Shown: positions 17,337 through 25,310 of the stretch, in pieces
Numbering within the stretch: the stretch's first letter is position 1
Layout: each line of letters begins with the position of its first letter
DNA from: Flammeovirga pectinis
GTDB lineage: Bacteria > Bacteroidota > Bacteroidia > Cytophagales > Flammeovirgaceae
Direction: 5' to 3'
DNA: 64,000 nucleotides
Assembly: GCF_003970675.1 (NCBI RefSeq)
Contig: NZ_CP034562.1
Location: 1,426,001 to 1,490,000 of the forward strand
Program-made: the position numbers and the translations under genes
Notes under the pieces: generated by a model
The model's input: only the letters and a program-made list of their open reading frames with translations
Told to the model about the DNA's origin: nothing
Databases searched by the model: none

Positions 17337-17531
17337 TTATAACCAAAGCATTTTTTTCACGTTCACAATATCAGCCTTGTCCACCTCACCCATCAAAGTT
17401 AGGTTACGCTTTTGTTTAGTCGTCTTCTTAGTTAAGATGTGACTTTTGTAAGCGTGCTTTCTTCTGATTTTGCCAGTACCTGACAACTTGAAACGTTTTT
17501 TCGCTCCAGATTTAGTTTTAACCTTTGGCAT
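17337..17531 (-). CDS. rpmI: 50S ribosomal protein L35
   Basis: 64 residues beginning [20 protein letters not shown], the bL35 hallmark; the rest is Lys/Arg-rich with the [14 protein letters not shown] segment, normal in length. It is a structural protein of the large ribosomal subunit. It sits between infC and rplT in the universal order. A 200-base gap separates it from infC; the gap contains its own promoter (17685-17714) and an RNA-folding region, so rpmI-rplT can be transcribed without infC. Confidence 0.96.
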   Translation of the reverse strand: MPKVKTKSGAKKRFKLSGTGKIRRKHAYKSHILTKKTTKQKRNLTLMGEVDKADIVNVKKMLWL

Positions 17532-17677
17532 TTTACCTTTCAGTTATTTAGAACCTAAGCCCTAAAGGTGAAACATTTATTTTATTGTATGGTTACCTAC
17601 GGCAGCCAATTAGCCCCGGTATGCCATATGCACTTTCTATTTATTTCTAAATAAAAAATGCACACCTGAAATAAATC
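17532..17677 (-). promoter_or_regulatory. Structured 5' leader of rpmI-rplT (candidate L20 operator)
   Basis: The RNA read on the minus strand has a long hairpin whose outer arms are 17660-17666 (GGUGUGC in RNA) and 17618-17624 (GCAUACC), seven pairs with one G-U, enclosing an inner AU-rich stem. Next comes a GC-rich stretch about 17585-17617 with short complementary blocks (such as GCTAA beside TTGGC). GC-rich folding stands out in this AT-rich genome. Control by L20 is inference from E. coli, where the operator lies between infC and rpmI. Confidence 0.5.
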
Positions 17678-17684
17678 AAGCGTG

Positions 17685-17714
17685 CAAATTTAATTAATTA
17701 TATCGTAAGTTCAA
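17685..17714 (-). promoter_or_regulatory. Internal promoter for rpmI-rplT
   Basis: On the minus strand TTG (plus 17712-17714) is followed by exactly 19 nt and then TAAATTTG (plus 17685-17692), an excellent Bacteroidetes promoter. It gives a leader of about 147 nt. Confidence 0.75.
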
Positions 17715-17731
17715 TACTCGATAAGGAATAT

Positions 17732-18250
17732 TTACTTTTTTGGAGCGTTTGGAGAAATAAACATGATCATTCTACGTCCTTCGATACGCATTGTCCCTTC
17801 AACTTTACCGTATTCTTGAATATTTACAGCAAAGTCTTTAAGTAACTGTTTACCTCTATCTTTGTAAATAATCGTACGACCATGGAAGTGCACATATGCT
17901 TTCACTTTGTTTCCTTCATTAAGGAATTTGATTGCGTGCTTCGTCTTAAAATCCAAATCGTGCTTATCCGTATTCGGACCAAAACGAATCTCCTTAATAA
18001 CAGTTTTAGAAGCTTTCGCCTTAAGTTCTTTTTCTCTCTTTTTTTGTTCGTATTTGAACTTAGAGTATTCTGTGATTTTACAAACAGGAGGTTTAGCATT
18101 TGGAGAAATCTCTACCAAGTCTAATCCTAGCTCATTTGCCATACGAAGTGCATCTTCTTTTGAATATACTCCGTTTTCTACATTATCACCAGTTAATCGA
18201 ACTTCTCTGACTCTGATTTGGTGGTTGGTTCTATGAGAGTCTCTTGCCAT
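17732..18250 (-). CDS. infC: Translation initiation factor IF-3
   Basis: 172 residues, normal length. The N-terminal domain begins NHQIRVREVRLTG, with GLDLVEISPNAKPPVCKI, the IF-3 signature; the C-terminal domain has KEIRFGPNTDKHDLDFK and EGRRMIMFISP. It binds the 30S subunit, checks the initiator tRNA and start codon and keeps the subunits apart. It starts with an ordinary ATG at 18250, unlike the AUU start of E. coli infC, so self-regulation through a rare start is not expected. The usual upstream neighbour thrS is not here; a divergent S41 protease gene is. Confidence 0.97.
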   Translation of the reverse strand: MARDSHRTNHQIRVREVRLTGDNVENGVYSKEDALRMANELGLDLVEISPNAKPPVCKITEYSKFKYEQKKREKELKAKASKTVIKEIRFGPNTDKHDLDFKTKHAIKFLNEGNKVKAYVHFHGRTIIYKDRGKQLLKDFAVNIQEYGKVEGTMRIEGRRMIMFISPNAPKK

Positions 18251-18523
18251 CTAGGTCTGAATTATGTTAAAATATTCTATACATTGATAATAATAGACTT
18301 TGTACTTGATTATTATTTTATTTAAATCTTGTACTAAGTGTTAAAATTATCTTTACTATTTACAAATAGAACAACAAAATCACTTACATTTATACTATAA
18401 ATTGATTAGTTGATCATACTATATCGCTAAGGTAATAACTTTATTACTGTTTTGATATATATTCTGCTATAAAAATTACAAAACCATAATTTTTTTATTT
18501 AAACACACAAACATTAACAAGAT

Positions 18524-19897
18524 ATGTTCTCACTAACTTCAAGAAAATGGCTCTTAATAATGCTGTTTAGCCTAATCTCTATTTCATGTGAAAAAGAAGA
18601 GAATTCTATAGCACCATCTACTGCCTCTAATAAAGAATATTTAGCCAATTTAATGGATCAATGGTATTTGTGGTACGATCAAGTTCCAAATGTTAATCCT
18701 GATGATTATAGCTCACAAAATGAAATGCTCATTGCAATGCGTTATGAGAAGGATAAATGGAGTTATATAGAAGATAAGGCTGCTTATGACGCCTATTATA
18801 ATTCAGGACTAGTGACAGATGGAGACCAAGGTGCACACGGTATTTATTTAAAATACATTACCGAAGATGAACTGTATATTAGATATTCTTATCCCGGTTC
18901 AAGTGCTGCAAATGCTGGCTTGTCGAGAGGTACAAAAATCAATCAAATAAATGGTGTAAATGTTTCTTCACTTACCTCTGATGAAATTAATGCATCGTTA
19001 GGAGAGAATGTAATAGGAATAGAAAATACATTTGGTATAACAATCCCTGCACGCATGACTTTTGAAAATGGGGTAGAAGTACTTTCTCAACCTGCAAAAG
19101 ATACTACAATAGTTATTGCTAAAGAAGCTGTGGTAATTAATCCAATTCTTCACTCAGAAATAATTACAACACCTAACAATGTAAAAGTTGGACATGTAGT
19201 TTTTAAATCATTTATAGAACCCGCAGTAGAACCTTTAAATAAATTATTTACGGAGTTTAAAACAAATGGAGTAACAGAAGTTGTTTTAGATATGCGTTAT
19301 AATGGTGGAGGTAGAGTAAGTATCGCTTCGCAGTTGGCAAGTATTCTTGCACCAACTTCTGCAAAAGGAAAAGACTTGTTTAGATATAGACACAATGATA
19401 GACAGGTTGATCAGAATGAAGATGAGATTGTAGAAATTGCAGATAATAATTTGAACTTAGATCGTTTATTTATTTTAGCTTCTGAGGGTACGGCTTCATC
19501 AAGTGAGTTAATGATTAATGGTTTAAAGCCATTTATGGATGTTCAGGTAATTGGACAAAATACATATGGAAAACCTGTTGGTAGTTATGGTTTTGAAAAC
19601 AATGGCTTTATCTATTCTGTAATTTCCCTTAAAATATTAAATGCAAATGATGAAGGGGAGTATTTTGATGGCTTGCCAACAAATCAAGAAGCTGTAGATG
19701 ATGTATTTTTCCATTGGGGAGATATTCGTGAGCCAATGTTACATCAAGCATTGTATATGATTATGAATGGTAGTTACGATCAGTCTGCTAGTACAGCAAG
19801 AGTAGGTCAATTTGAAATCAATGACCTCAAAAATAAATCATTTAAGTTGAAGGAAGATAGAGAAAATAGGTTTGATCAAATTATAGAAATCAAATAA
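18524..19897 (+). CDS. S41 family peptidase lipoprotein with PDZ domain
   Basis: 457 residues. A signal peptide ends in the lipobox SISC (Cys22), so it is anchored in the envelope. Order: helical N-terminal domain (about 35-95), PDZ domain (about 100-190, with SSAANAGLSRGTKINQINGV), then the S41 protease core (220-400). GTASSSE contains the likely nucleophile Ser325, and Lys350 in TYGKPVG lies 25 residues on, the same spacing as Ser309/Lys334 of Bacillus CtpB and Ser430/Lys455 of E. coli Prc. It probably trims or degrades envelope proteins with unstructured C-termini. Monocistronic, ending in a strong bidirectional terminator at 19899-19940. Confidence 0.88.
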   Translation: MFSLTSRKWLLIMLFSLISISCEKEENSIAPSTASNKEYLANLMDQWYLWYDQVPNVNPDDYSSQNEMLIAMRYEKDKWSYIEDKAAYDAYYNSGLVTDGDQGAHGIYLKYITEDELYIRYSYPGSSAANAGLSRGTKINQINGVNVSSLTSDEINASLGENVIGIENTFGITIPARMTFENGVEVLSQPAKDTTIVIAKEAVVINPILHSEIITTPNNVKVGHVVFKSFIEPAVEPLNKLFTEFKTNGVTEVVLDMRYNGGGRVSIASQLASILAPTSAKGKDLFRYRHNDRQVDQNEDEIVEIADNNLNLDRLFILASEGTASSSELMINGLKPFMDVQVIGQNTYGKPVGSYGFENNGFIYSVISLKILNANDEGEYFDGLPTNQEAVDDVFFHWGDIREPMLHQALYMIMNGSYDQSASTARVGQFEINDLKNKSFKLKEDRENRFDQIIEIK

Positions 19898-19898
19898 T

Positions 19899-19940
19899 AA
19901 AAAAGCGTTACACTGCAATTTGGTAGTGTAACGCTTTTTT
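19899..19940. terminator. Bidirectional terminator
   Basis: Arms AAAAGCGTTACACT and AGTGTAACGCTTTT are perfectly complementary, with A and T runs outside, serving the two convergent genes. Confidence 0.9.
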
Positions 19941-20290
19941 TAGAGCTCTAATTCTATAGACGGATCCCAATAAATGTTTTTCATATCTTGTATCTGATTG
20001 TCTTTTACAACAATCCCCTCTGCTTCTAATTGAACCTGCATTGGGTTCTTTTCATCAAAATGATGTTTACCAGTAAGTAAACCTTTTCTATTTACTACTC
20101 TATGTGCTGGAACGGAATCATCGCCATGAGAAGCATTCATTGCCCAACCAACCATTCTCGCACTTCCTTTTCTTCCTAAATAAGCACCAATTGCACCATA
20201 AGATGTTACTCTGCCTTCAGGAATTAACTTAGCGACATCCCAAACATCTTGAAAAAATGATGACTTATCATTATTCTCCTGCTGCATCAT
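19940..20290 (-). CDS. Alkyltransferase-like (ATL) protein, no active-site Cys
   Basis: 116 residues with the DNA-binding half of O6-alkylguanine-DNA alkyltransferase: IPEGRVTSYGAIGAYLG (helix-turn-helix lead-in), SARMVGWAMN, then VPAHRVVNRKGLLTG. In true alkyltransferases the motif is PCHR; here the cysteine is Ala62 (PAHR), so alkyl transfer cannot occur. ATL proteins bind O6-alkylguanine, bend DNA and hand the lesion to nucleotide excision repair. The neighbour upstream overlaps it by 20 bases and encodes an unrelated exported protein. There is no N-terminal Ada-type domain. Starts with one of two adjacent ATGs. Confidence 0.88.
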   Translation of the reverse strand: MMQQENNDKSSFFQDVWDVAKLIPEGRVTSYGAIGAYLGRKGSARMVGWAMNASHGDDSVPAHRVVNRKGLLTGKHHFDEKNPMQVQLEAEGIVVKDNQIQDMKNIYWDPSIELEL

Positions 20291-20876
20291 TTTCTTTAAC
20301 TAAAATCTGATTATAAGTGGCTTTATATATGGATTGTCCATATTGTTTTACCCAATTTAAAATATCTTCACCATTATTGGTACTGTACTTTACATATTCT
20401 ATGTCTAAAGATGTAGCTCTTTTTTCAATTTCATCTTCAATTAATGGTAAATTCTGAGCCATATTTTGAGATAAATTTTTAAGTTCTGCAATACTAGCTT
20501 CTGCAGCTTCTCTAGCATTTTTTTCAATTCGTTTTTTATCGTCTAAATATTCCGAACCCAATAATTTTTCTGCAGTCATTTCTATAGAATCTGCTTGAGC
20601 ATCAAAATTAGCTTCAAAATCATCCCTCTTTTTTTGTTCAATAACTGCTAAATGTTCAGTAATTTCTTTAGTGTATCTGTTTGAAAGCTCAGTAATTTGT
20701 TCTTTTTCAAAGATTGTCATCGAGTTCCAAGATTTTCCAACATAACATTCCCACAAAAGTGTGTCCTTTGGTTCTAGCATTAATCTTTCTAAAACTTCGT
20801 CTTTATTGGCAAGTTCTTGTGCAGATACAAGGATTGGTAGTAATAGAGCAGTTAATAAAAATAAACTATATTTCAT
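20271..20876 (-). CDS. Exported helical protein of unknown function
   Basis: 201 residues, not recognised. The first 19 residues are a Sec signal peptide ending VSAQ, so it is periplasmic. The mature part is charged and predicted helical, with long Glu/Lys/Ala runs (about 70-150) that look like a coiled coil, then a mixed tail ending in VKENDAAGE. No membrane segment beyond the signal. Its 3' end overlaps the start of the alkyltransferase-like gene by 20 bases in another frame, so they are co-transcribed, though a functional link is not obvious. A divergent HNH-family gene starts about 120 bases upstream. Confidence 0.7.
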   Translation of the reverse strand: MKYSLFLLTALLLPILVSAQELANKDEVLERLMLEPKDTLLWECYVGKSWNSMTIFEKEQITELSNRYTKEITEHLAVIEQKKRDDFEANFDAQADSIEMTAEKLLGSEYLDDKKRIEKNAREAAEASIAELKNLSQNMAQNLPLIEDEIEKRATSLDIEYVKYSTNNGEDILNWVKQYGQSIYKATYNQILVKENDAAGE

Positions 20877-20998
20877 TCGTATTTTTGATAAATTAGATAG
20901 GGGTCTTTTTAAAAAAGTACCTGTTTATGTTTTCTAAACAAAAATTTGACCATTATATTCATATAATTATCATACTCATTCTAAAAAATCTGCGAATA

Positions 20999-21283
20999 AT
21001 GAAAAGAGAACAGAAAGAAGGAGCGTGTGAATTATGTTATAAAAAATCATTACTCACTTTTCATCATTTAATTCCTAAAAGTACACATAGAAATAAGTGG
21101 TTTAAAAAGAAATTTACACTTGAAGATATGAGGACGAGAGGGATCGATATTTGTAGAAAATGTCATAGTCATATTCATAAAACGTATTCTGAAAAAGAAT
21201 TAGGAAGAAATTTCAATACTTTAGAGCTTATATTAAAGGATGAGCCTATTATGAATTATGTGGAATGGGCAAAAAAACACTGA
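20999..21283 (+). CDS. HNH-motif protein, possible small endonuclease
   Basis: 94 residues from the ATG at 20999. The frame extends to an ATG at 20927, but those 24 codons give a hydrophobic stretch unlike HNH proteins, so the inner start is preferred. It has a CELC zinc knuckle (Cys10, Cys13), HHLIPKS (His22, His23) and ICRKCHSHIH (Cys52, Cys55, His60): the beta-beta-alpha HNH fold with a structural zinc. Members of this small standalone group are often predicted nucleases of unknown role. The stop is 2 bases before the start of the next gene, suggesting co-transcription. Confidence 0.72.
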   Translation: MKREQKEGACELCYKKSLLTFHHLIPKSTHRNKWFKKKFTLEDMRTRGIDICRKCHSHIHKTYSEKELGRNFNTLELILKDEPIMNYVEWAKKH

Positions 21284-21285
21284 AG

Positions 21286-22002
21286 ATGCTTAAAAAAATT
21301 AAATATATACTCTTAACAATTTTAGTAGTAGGAACAACAAATCTTTTTGGACAAGATGTAATGCCGAAACCAAAAAGAACACTCATTATAGGTGGGGCTC
21401 TAGGTTCTTATAGGGGAGATTTATCACCTAATTATTCTAAAGTGAATGGGGGAGCAAATTTAGGAATTGTCTTTAATAAGAAGAAAAGGTTCGACTTGCG
21501 TTTTGACCTTAGCTATTTGTATTTACAAGGGCAGAAATTAAGAGGTGCAGATTATATACCCCCACTTACAGAACCATTTCCTAACGATTATTTTCAATCT
21601 CATACTTTGAATACAAGTTTGTCTGTGATGTATAATATCATCAACAAAAAGAATTTTAAATTGTATATCGCTCAGGGTATTGGGCTATTTTATTATAATC
21701 CTTTAGATGAAAACGGGGAAGAATTGATTGATAATATTTCTGATAATAGAAATGGAATCTATGAAACTAGGAACGAAAACGAGGTGTATTCTAATTTTGC
21801 TTTTTCTATGCCAACTAGATTTGGAGCTACATATTACTTAAAAAATAACTTTGGAGTAGGAGTAAGCTGTACATTTGCAAATCCCTTCACAGATTATCTA
21901 GATAATGTATCAGACTTTGGAACTGTAAAGGGAAATGATAATGCAATGTCGATTAATTTTAATTGTTTTATACCTCTAGCTTATTCAAAAATTAAGAAGT
22001 AA
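21286..22002 (+). CDS. Exported outer-membrane beta-barrel-like protein
   Basis: 238 residues from the ATG at 21286, with a signal peptide ending LFGQ. The body alternates hydrophobic and polar residues in strand-sized blocks, starting TLIIGGALGSYRGDLSPNYS, which resembles small outer-membrane barrel proteins common in Bacteroidetes; the C-terminus ends in a strand with aromatic residues. Role unknown. An earlier ATG at 21265 in the same frame would overlap the HNH gene and spoil the signal peptide, so it is not preferred. It converges directly with hisI: the two stop codons abut, with no room for a terminator. Confidence 0.72.
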   Translation: MLKKIKYILLTILVVGTTNLFGQDVMPKPKRTLIIGGALGSYRGDLSPNYSKVNGGANLGIVFNKKKRFDLRFDLSYLYLQGQKLRGADYIPPLTEPFPNDYFQSHTLNTSLSVMYNIINKKNFKLYIAQGIGLFYYNPLDENGEELIDNISDNRNGIYETRNENEVYSNFAFSMPTRFGATYYLKNNFGVGVSCTFANPFTDYLDNVSDFGTVKGNDNAMSINFNCFIPLAYSKIKK

Positions 22003-22395
22003 TTATTTATCCATATTTTTTAATTGATCATTTTCAATTTTTCTATAAAAGCAAGATTTACGAGCTGTTCCGCTAGCATTTTTAGTATGACAGGCTCCAC
22101 TACCAACCATTTTCACTTTATACAAAAGAGAATCTTGATCACAATCCGTTAATATTTCTACAATTTCTAGGTAGTCACCAGAAGTCATTCCTTTGGTCCA
22201 TAATTCATTTCTAGAAGTACTCCAGAAAGTAGCTTTACCTAGCTCTAATGTAGTCTCAAGGGCTAATTTATTGCACCAACCTTGCATAACAATCTCCATA
22301 GAATCTACATCCTGTACTATAACAGGAACAAGACCACCTCTTTTGTCAAATTGAATTTCAATAGAATTCCCTTCTTCTAATATTTTTTTATTCAT
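22003..22395 (-). CDS. hisI: Phosphoribosyl-AMP cyclohydrolase, HisI domain only
   Basis: 130 residues. LVPVIVQDVDSMEIVMQGWCN, the Trp-rich WSTSRNELWTKGMTSGDYLEI core, DCDQDSLL (Asp84, Asp86, Asp88 for Mg) and the zinc cysteines Cys102 and Cys115 are all present; this opens the PR-AMP ring in histidine synthesis. Many Bacteroidetes carry a fused HisIE; here no HisE (pyrophosphohydrolase) part follows and no other his gene is adjacent. A spacer of extra residues sits between the zinc cysteines (ACHTKNASGTARKSC), where the family usually has a shorter loop. The gene overlaps the end of the methyltransferase gene by 8 bases. Confidence 0.85.
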   Translation of the reverse strand: MNKKILEEGNSIEIQFDKRGGLVPVIVQDVDSMEIVMQGWCNKLALETTLELGKATFWSTSRNELWTKGMTSGDYLEIVEILTDCDQDSLLYKVKMVGSGACHTKNASGTARKSCFYRKIENDQLKNMDK

Positions 22396-23173
22396 GAGTT
22401 TCGTATTGTAGTTTGAAATGTTGTTTAGGCTGTTTCTTTCTAAAAAAGCAAAGACCTATATGAAATAAGTCAACTGAGATCCCAATTGCATCATCTTTAA
22501 TTATTTTAAGCCATGCTTTTTTCATTTCTTTAGACCAATAGATGTCGTCAAATATGAAAAGTGTATTCTCGTTTGCAAATTTCTTACAGCGCTCATAATA
22601 ATCTATTGTTGGTTCAAATTTATGATTGGCATCGAAATAAACAACATCCAATTGGGGTAATTTTTTGATGGCACTTTCAAGTAAATCATTAATATCGCCT
22701 GTTAAAGGAGTAATATTAGTGTCTGGAAAATCTTTAAAAATAGTTTGAGCTTCTATTGATATGCTTTGACAACCTTCAATAGTTACGGTATTAATATCCT
22801 TTGCAGAAGTACTTAAATATAAAGTAGAGATACCAAGAGAGGTACCTAGTTCTAGTATATTTTTATATTTATACCTCGAAATTAATTCAAAAAGAAAAGC
22901 TCCAGTTCGTTCCGAACAAAGCGATGTTTTTGCAATATTTTTTATAGAGCGACTTTCGAAATTATTTTTTCTTGAGCCAGCTCCTAAATCAGTAACTTTG
23001 ATTTTAGTACTGTTTCCTAATAATTGTTGCCTTTTCTCTTCTATTTTATCAAAAATATAATATTTCTTATTGGGCTCAATTGCTTGAGTATAAAGGTCAT
23101 AAACAAAAGGGGAGTGAAGCCCATGTGCATTACCTGCTTGAAATTTATACTTTATAAAGTCTAAAACTTGCAT
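22388..23173 (-). CDS. Class I SAM-dependent methyltransferase
   Basis: 261 residues, cytosolic. Rossmann-type methyltransferase motifs: NILELGTSLGISTLYLS (motif I, SAM-binding glycines), TIEGCQSISIEAQ (motif II acidic residue), LDVVYFDANHK (motif IV) and LFIFDDIYWS, which together resemble the O-methyltransferase/Methyltransf_24 group. The first about 85 residues are an extra N-terminal region opening with NAHGLHSPFVYDL. Substrate unknown. It overlaps hisI by 8 bases and lies upstream of it on the minus strand, so they are co-translated; whether the methyltransferase has anything to do with histidine is doubtful. A plus-strand ychF promoter lies just upstream. Confidence 0.82.
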   Translation of the reverse strand: MQVLDFIKYKFQAGNAHGLHSPFVYDLYTQAIEPNKKYYIFDKIEEKRQQLLGNSTKIKVTDLGAGSRKNNFESRSIKNIAKTSLCSERTGAFLFELISRYKYKNILELGTSLGISTLYLSTSAKDINTVTIEGCQSISIEAQTIFKDFPDTNITPLTGDINDLLESAIKKLPQLDVVYFDANHKFEPTIDYYERCKKFANENTLFIFDDIYWSKEMKKAWLKIIKDDAIGISVDLFHIGLCFFRKKQPKQHFKLQYETHE

Positions 23174-23212
23174 ATACCTGTATGTTATAGTTCATTATTC
23201 CGCACTTTAGAT

Positions 23213-23220
23213 TATCTTTG
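23213..23220 (+). promoter_or_regulatory. -7 box of ychF promoter
   Basis: TATCTTTG matches TAnnTTTG; a clear -33 partner was not found. It is 74 bases from the ATG. Confidence 0.5.
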
Positions 23221-23293
23221 CGCGGATTTAATGCAATATTTATTGCAAATATGTAGAAAGAATTAGTCTTCTGAAATAAGAATATTTATATCA

Positions 23294-24394
23294 ATGGGAT
23301 TGAAATGTGGAATCGTTGGATTACCAAATGTTGGTAAGTCAACTCTTTTTAATGCTTTAACAAGTGCAGAAAATGCTGAATCAGCTAACTTTCCTTTCTG
23401 TACAATCGACCCTAACGTAGGTGTTGTAATAGTTCCTGACCCTAGAATGAAGGTCTTGGAAGAACTTGTTAAACCGCAAAAATCTTTGCCGACTGTAATC
23501 GAAATCATGGATATTGCAGGTTTGGTGAAAGGTGCAAGTAAAGGTGAAGGTTTAGGAAATAAATTCTTAGCAAATATTCGTGAGGTTGATGCAATCATTC
23601 ACGTAGTTAGATGTTTCGACGATCCAAACATTATTCACGTTGCTGGACAAGTAGATCCTGAAGAAGATAAATCAGTAATTGATATGGAACTTCAGTTGAA
23701 AGACTTGGAGTCAGTGGATAAGAAATTGCTGAAAAATACTAAAATGGCTAAAACAGGAAACGCTGAGGCGAAAAAGACTGTTGCTGCTTTAGAAAAATTC
23801 AAGGCACATTTAGAATCTGGTGAAAATGCTAGATCTATTGATGCTACTGAAGATGAATTGGCAGAAGTTGCTGACTTAATGTTATTAACTGGTAAGCCTG
23901 TTATCTATCTAGCAAACGTAGACGAGGAGAGTATCCATACGGATAATGACCTTGTTAAGCGTATGAGAGAAATTGCCGACTCAGAGAATGCTGAACTTAT
24001 TAAAGTTTGTGCTTCAATTGAAGAGCAAATATCATCTTTAGATGATGAGGAGGAAAAAGAAATGTTCTTAGATGAATATGGCTTAAAAGAGTCTGGTTTA
24101 GATCTTTTAATTCGTGCATCTTACAAACTTCTTGATTTAGTAACTTACTTTACTGCAGGTGAAAAAGAAGTGAGAGCATGGACAATCCATAAAGGATGGA
24201 GGGCTCCTCAAGCTGCAGGTGTTATTCATACAGATTTTGAGAAAGGATTTATACGTGCAGAAGTAATCCATTATGCGGATTATGTAACATATAAATCAGA
24301 ATTAGCTTGTAAAGAAGCTGGTAAACTTTCTGTAGAAGGTAAAGAGTATGTTGTAGAGGACGGTGATGTAATGCACTTCCGTTTCAACGTATAA
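23294..24394 (+). CDS. ychF: Ribosome-binding ATPase YchF (OBG family)
   Basis: 366 residues, full length. P-loop GLPNVGKST at 8-16, the switch segments (NFPFCTIDPNVG and DIAGLVKGASKGEG), an inserted helical domain around 120-200, NVDEE in place of the GTPase NKxD, and a C-terminal TGS-like domain (about 285-366, ending MHFRFNV). YchF/OLA1 prefers ATP to GTP and binds ribosomes and the proteasome-like machinery in some species; in bacteria it is linked to stress responses. It has its own TAnnTTTG box and is followed by a hairpin at 24415-24444. A long reverse-frame ORF over its start is a shadow. Confidence 0.95.
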   Translation: MGLKCGIVGLPNVGKSTLFNALTSAENAESANFPFCTIDPNVGVVIVPDPRMKVLEELVKPQKSLPTVIEIMDIAGLVKGASKGEGLGNKFLANIREVDAIIHVVRCFDDPNIIHVAGQVDPEEDKSVIDMELQLKDLESVDKKLLKNTKMAKTGNAEAKKTVAALEKFKAHLESGENARSIDATEDELAEVADLMLLTGKPVIYLANVDEESIHTDNDLVKRMREIADSENAELIKVCASIEEQISSLDDEEEKEMFLDEYGLKESGLDLLIRASYKLLDLVTYFTAGEKEVRAWTIHKGWRAPQAAGVIHTDFEKGFIRAEVIHYADYVTYKSELACKEAGKLSVEGKEYVVEDGDVMHFRFNV

Positions 24395-24414
24395 TTATAG
24401 ATAAAATACAAAAG

Positions 24415-24444
24415 AGTCCCACTATTTTTTATAAAGTAGTGGGA
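24415..24444 (+). terminator. Hairpin between ychF and the lysozyme gene
   Basis: AGTCCCACTA and TAGTGGGA arms pair over 8 bases, with a weak T-rich tail (TTACTGTTTTAAT). It ends 13 bases before the GTG start, so it could terminate ychF or mask that start. Confidence 0.55.
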
Positions 24445-24457
24445 TTACTGTTTTAAT

Positions 24458-25219
24458 GTGAAAAAGGGTTTCCTATTTATAATCGTCTTACTGATAGTAG
24501 TAATAATTTGTTCAGTATCAATACGAAAGAAGATAGGATACGCTGTTCATGGTATTGATGTGTCTTATTATCAAGAGGATATCAATTTTAATAAAGTAGT
24601 GAACGATGGTTTCTCTTTTGTATTTATGAAAGCATCTGAAAGCCATTTTTTAAAGGATAAACAATTTGATGAAAATTGGAAAAATGCAGCCAAGTCAAAT
24701 TTAATAAGAGGAGCGTATCACTTTTTTAGAGCTGATAAAGATCCTGTTAATCAAGCCAATTGGTTTGTGCGACATGTTAAGTTAAAACCAGGTGATTTAC
24801 CGCCTGTTTTAGATTTAGAAACTACAGAGGGTAAATCAATTGGTGTTGTGAGAGAAAGGGCGAAAGTGTGGTTAAACCTAATAGAAAATCAGTATAAAAT
24901 AACCCCAATTATCTATACAAATAAGTCTTTTTACGAAGATTATTTATATGGTAGAGAGGCTTTTAAGAAATACCCAGTTTGGATAGCAGCTTATAGTTCT
25001 TTTACTGATCCAACATTGTCGGATAAATCAAAAAAATGGATATTTTGGCAATACACGGATAATGGTAGTGTAAAAGGAATTAAAGGTGAAGTAGACTTAA
25101 ATGTATTTGATGGAACATTGAGTGATTTAAAACGAATGTGTATTCAAGGTAAATACAATTTAGAGCCATTAAATAAGACAACGCCAAAATCATTACCTCA
25201 AATTGGTAAAATGAAGTAA
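24458..25219 (+). CDS. Glycoside hydrolase family 25 (lysozyme-like)
   Basis: 253 residues. An N-terminal membrane segment (about residues 4-21) anchors or exports it. The GH25 barrel follows: HGIDVSYYQ with Asp34, FVFMKASE, RGAYHFFRADKDP, PPVLDLET with Asp119 and Glu121 as the likely catalytic pair, and the terminal DLNVFDG. GH25 enzymes cleave the beta-1,4 bond between MurNAc and GlcNAc in peptidoglycan. The start is GTG at 24458; the ATG two bases earlier is closed by TGA after one codon, so GTG is used. It may act in cell-wall turnover or, if released, on other bacteria. Confidence 0.88.
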   Translation: MKKGFLFIIVLLIVVIICSVSIRKKIGYAVHGIDVSYYQEDINFNKVVNDGFSFVFMKASESHFLKDKQFDENWKNAAKSNLIRGAYHFFRADKDPVNQANWFVRHVKLKPGDLPPVLDLETTEGKSIGVVRERAKVWLNLIENQYKITPIIYTNKSFYEDYLYGREAFKKYPVWIAAYSSFTDPTLSDKSKKWIFWQYTDNGSVKGIKGEVDLNVFDGTLSDLKRMCIQGKYNLEPLNKTTPKSLPQIGKMK

Positions 25220-25310
25220 AAAAAAGTATGTTTAAATTCGATTTACATCTATTTACTTCGTATTTTCGCATACAATTATTTGACAAAAAAAGAAATACAA
25301 ATATATATTG

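Noticed and set aside
17732-18250. Rare start codon for infC autoregulation
   Set aside because: The gene starts with ATG in the right context, so the E. coli AUU mechanism does not apply.
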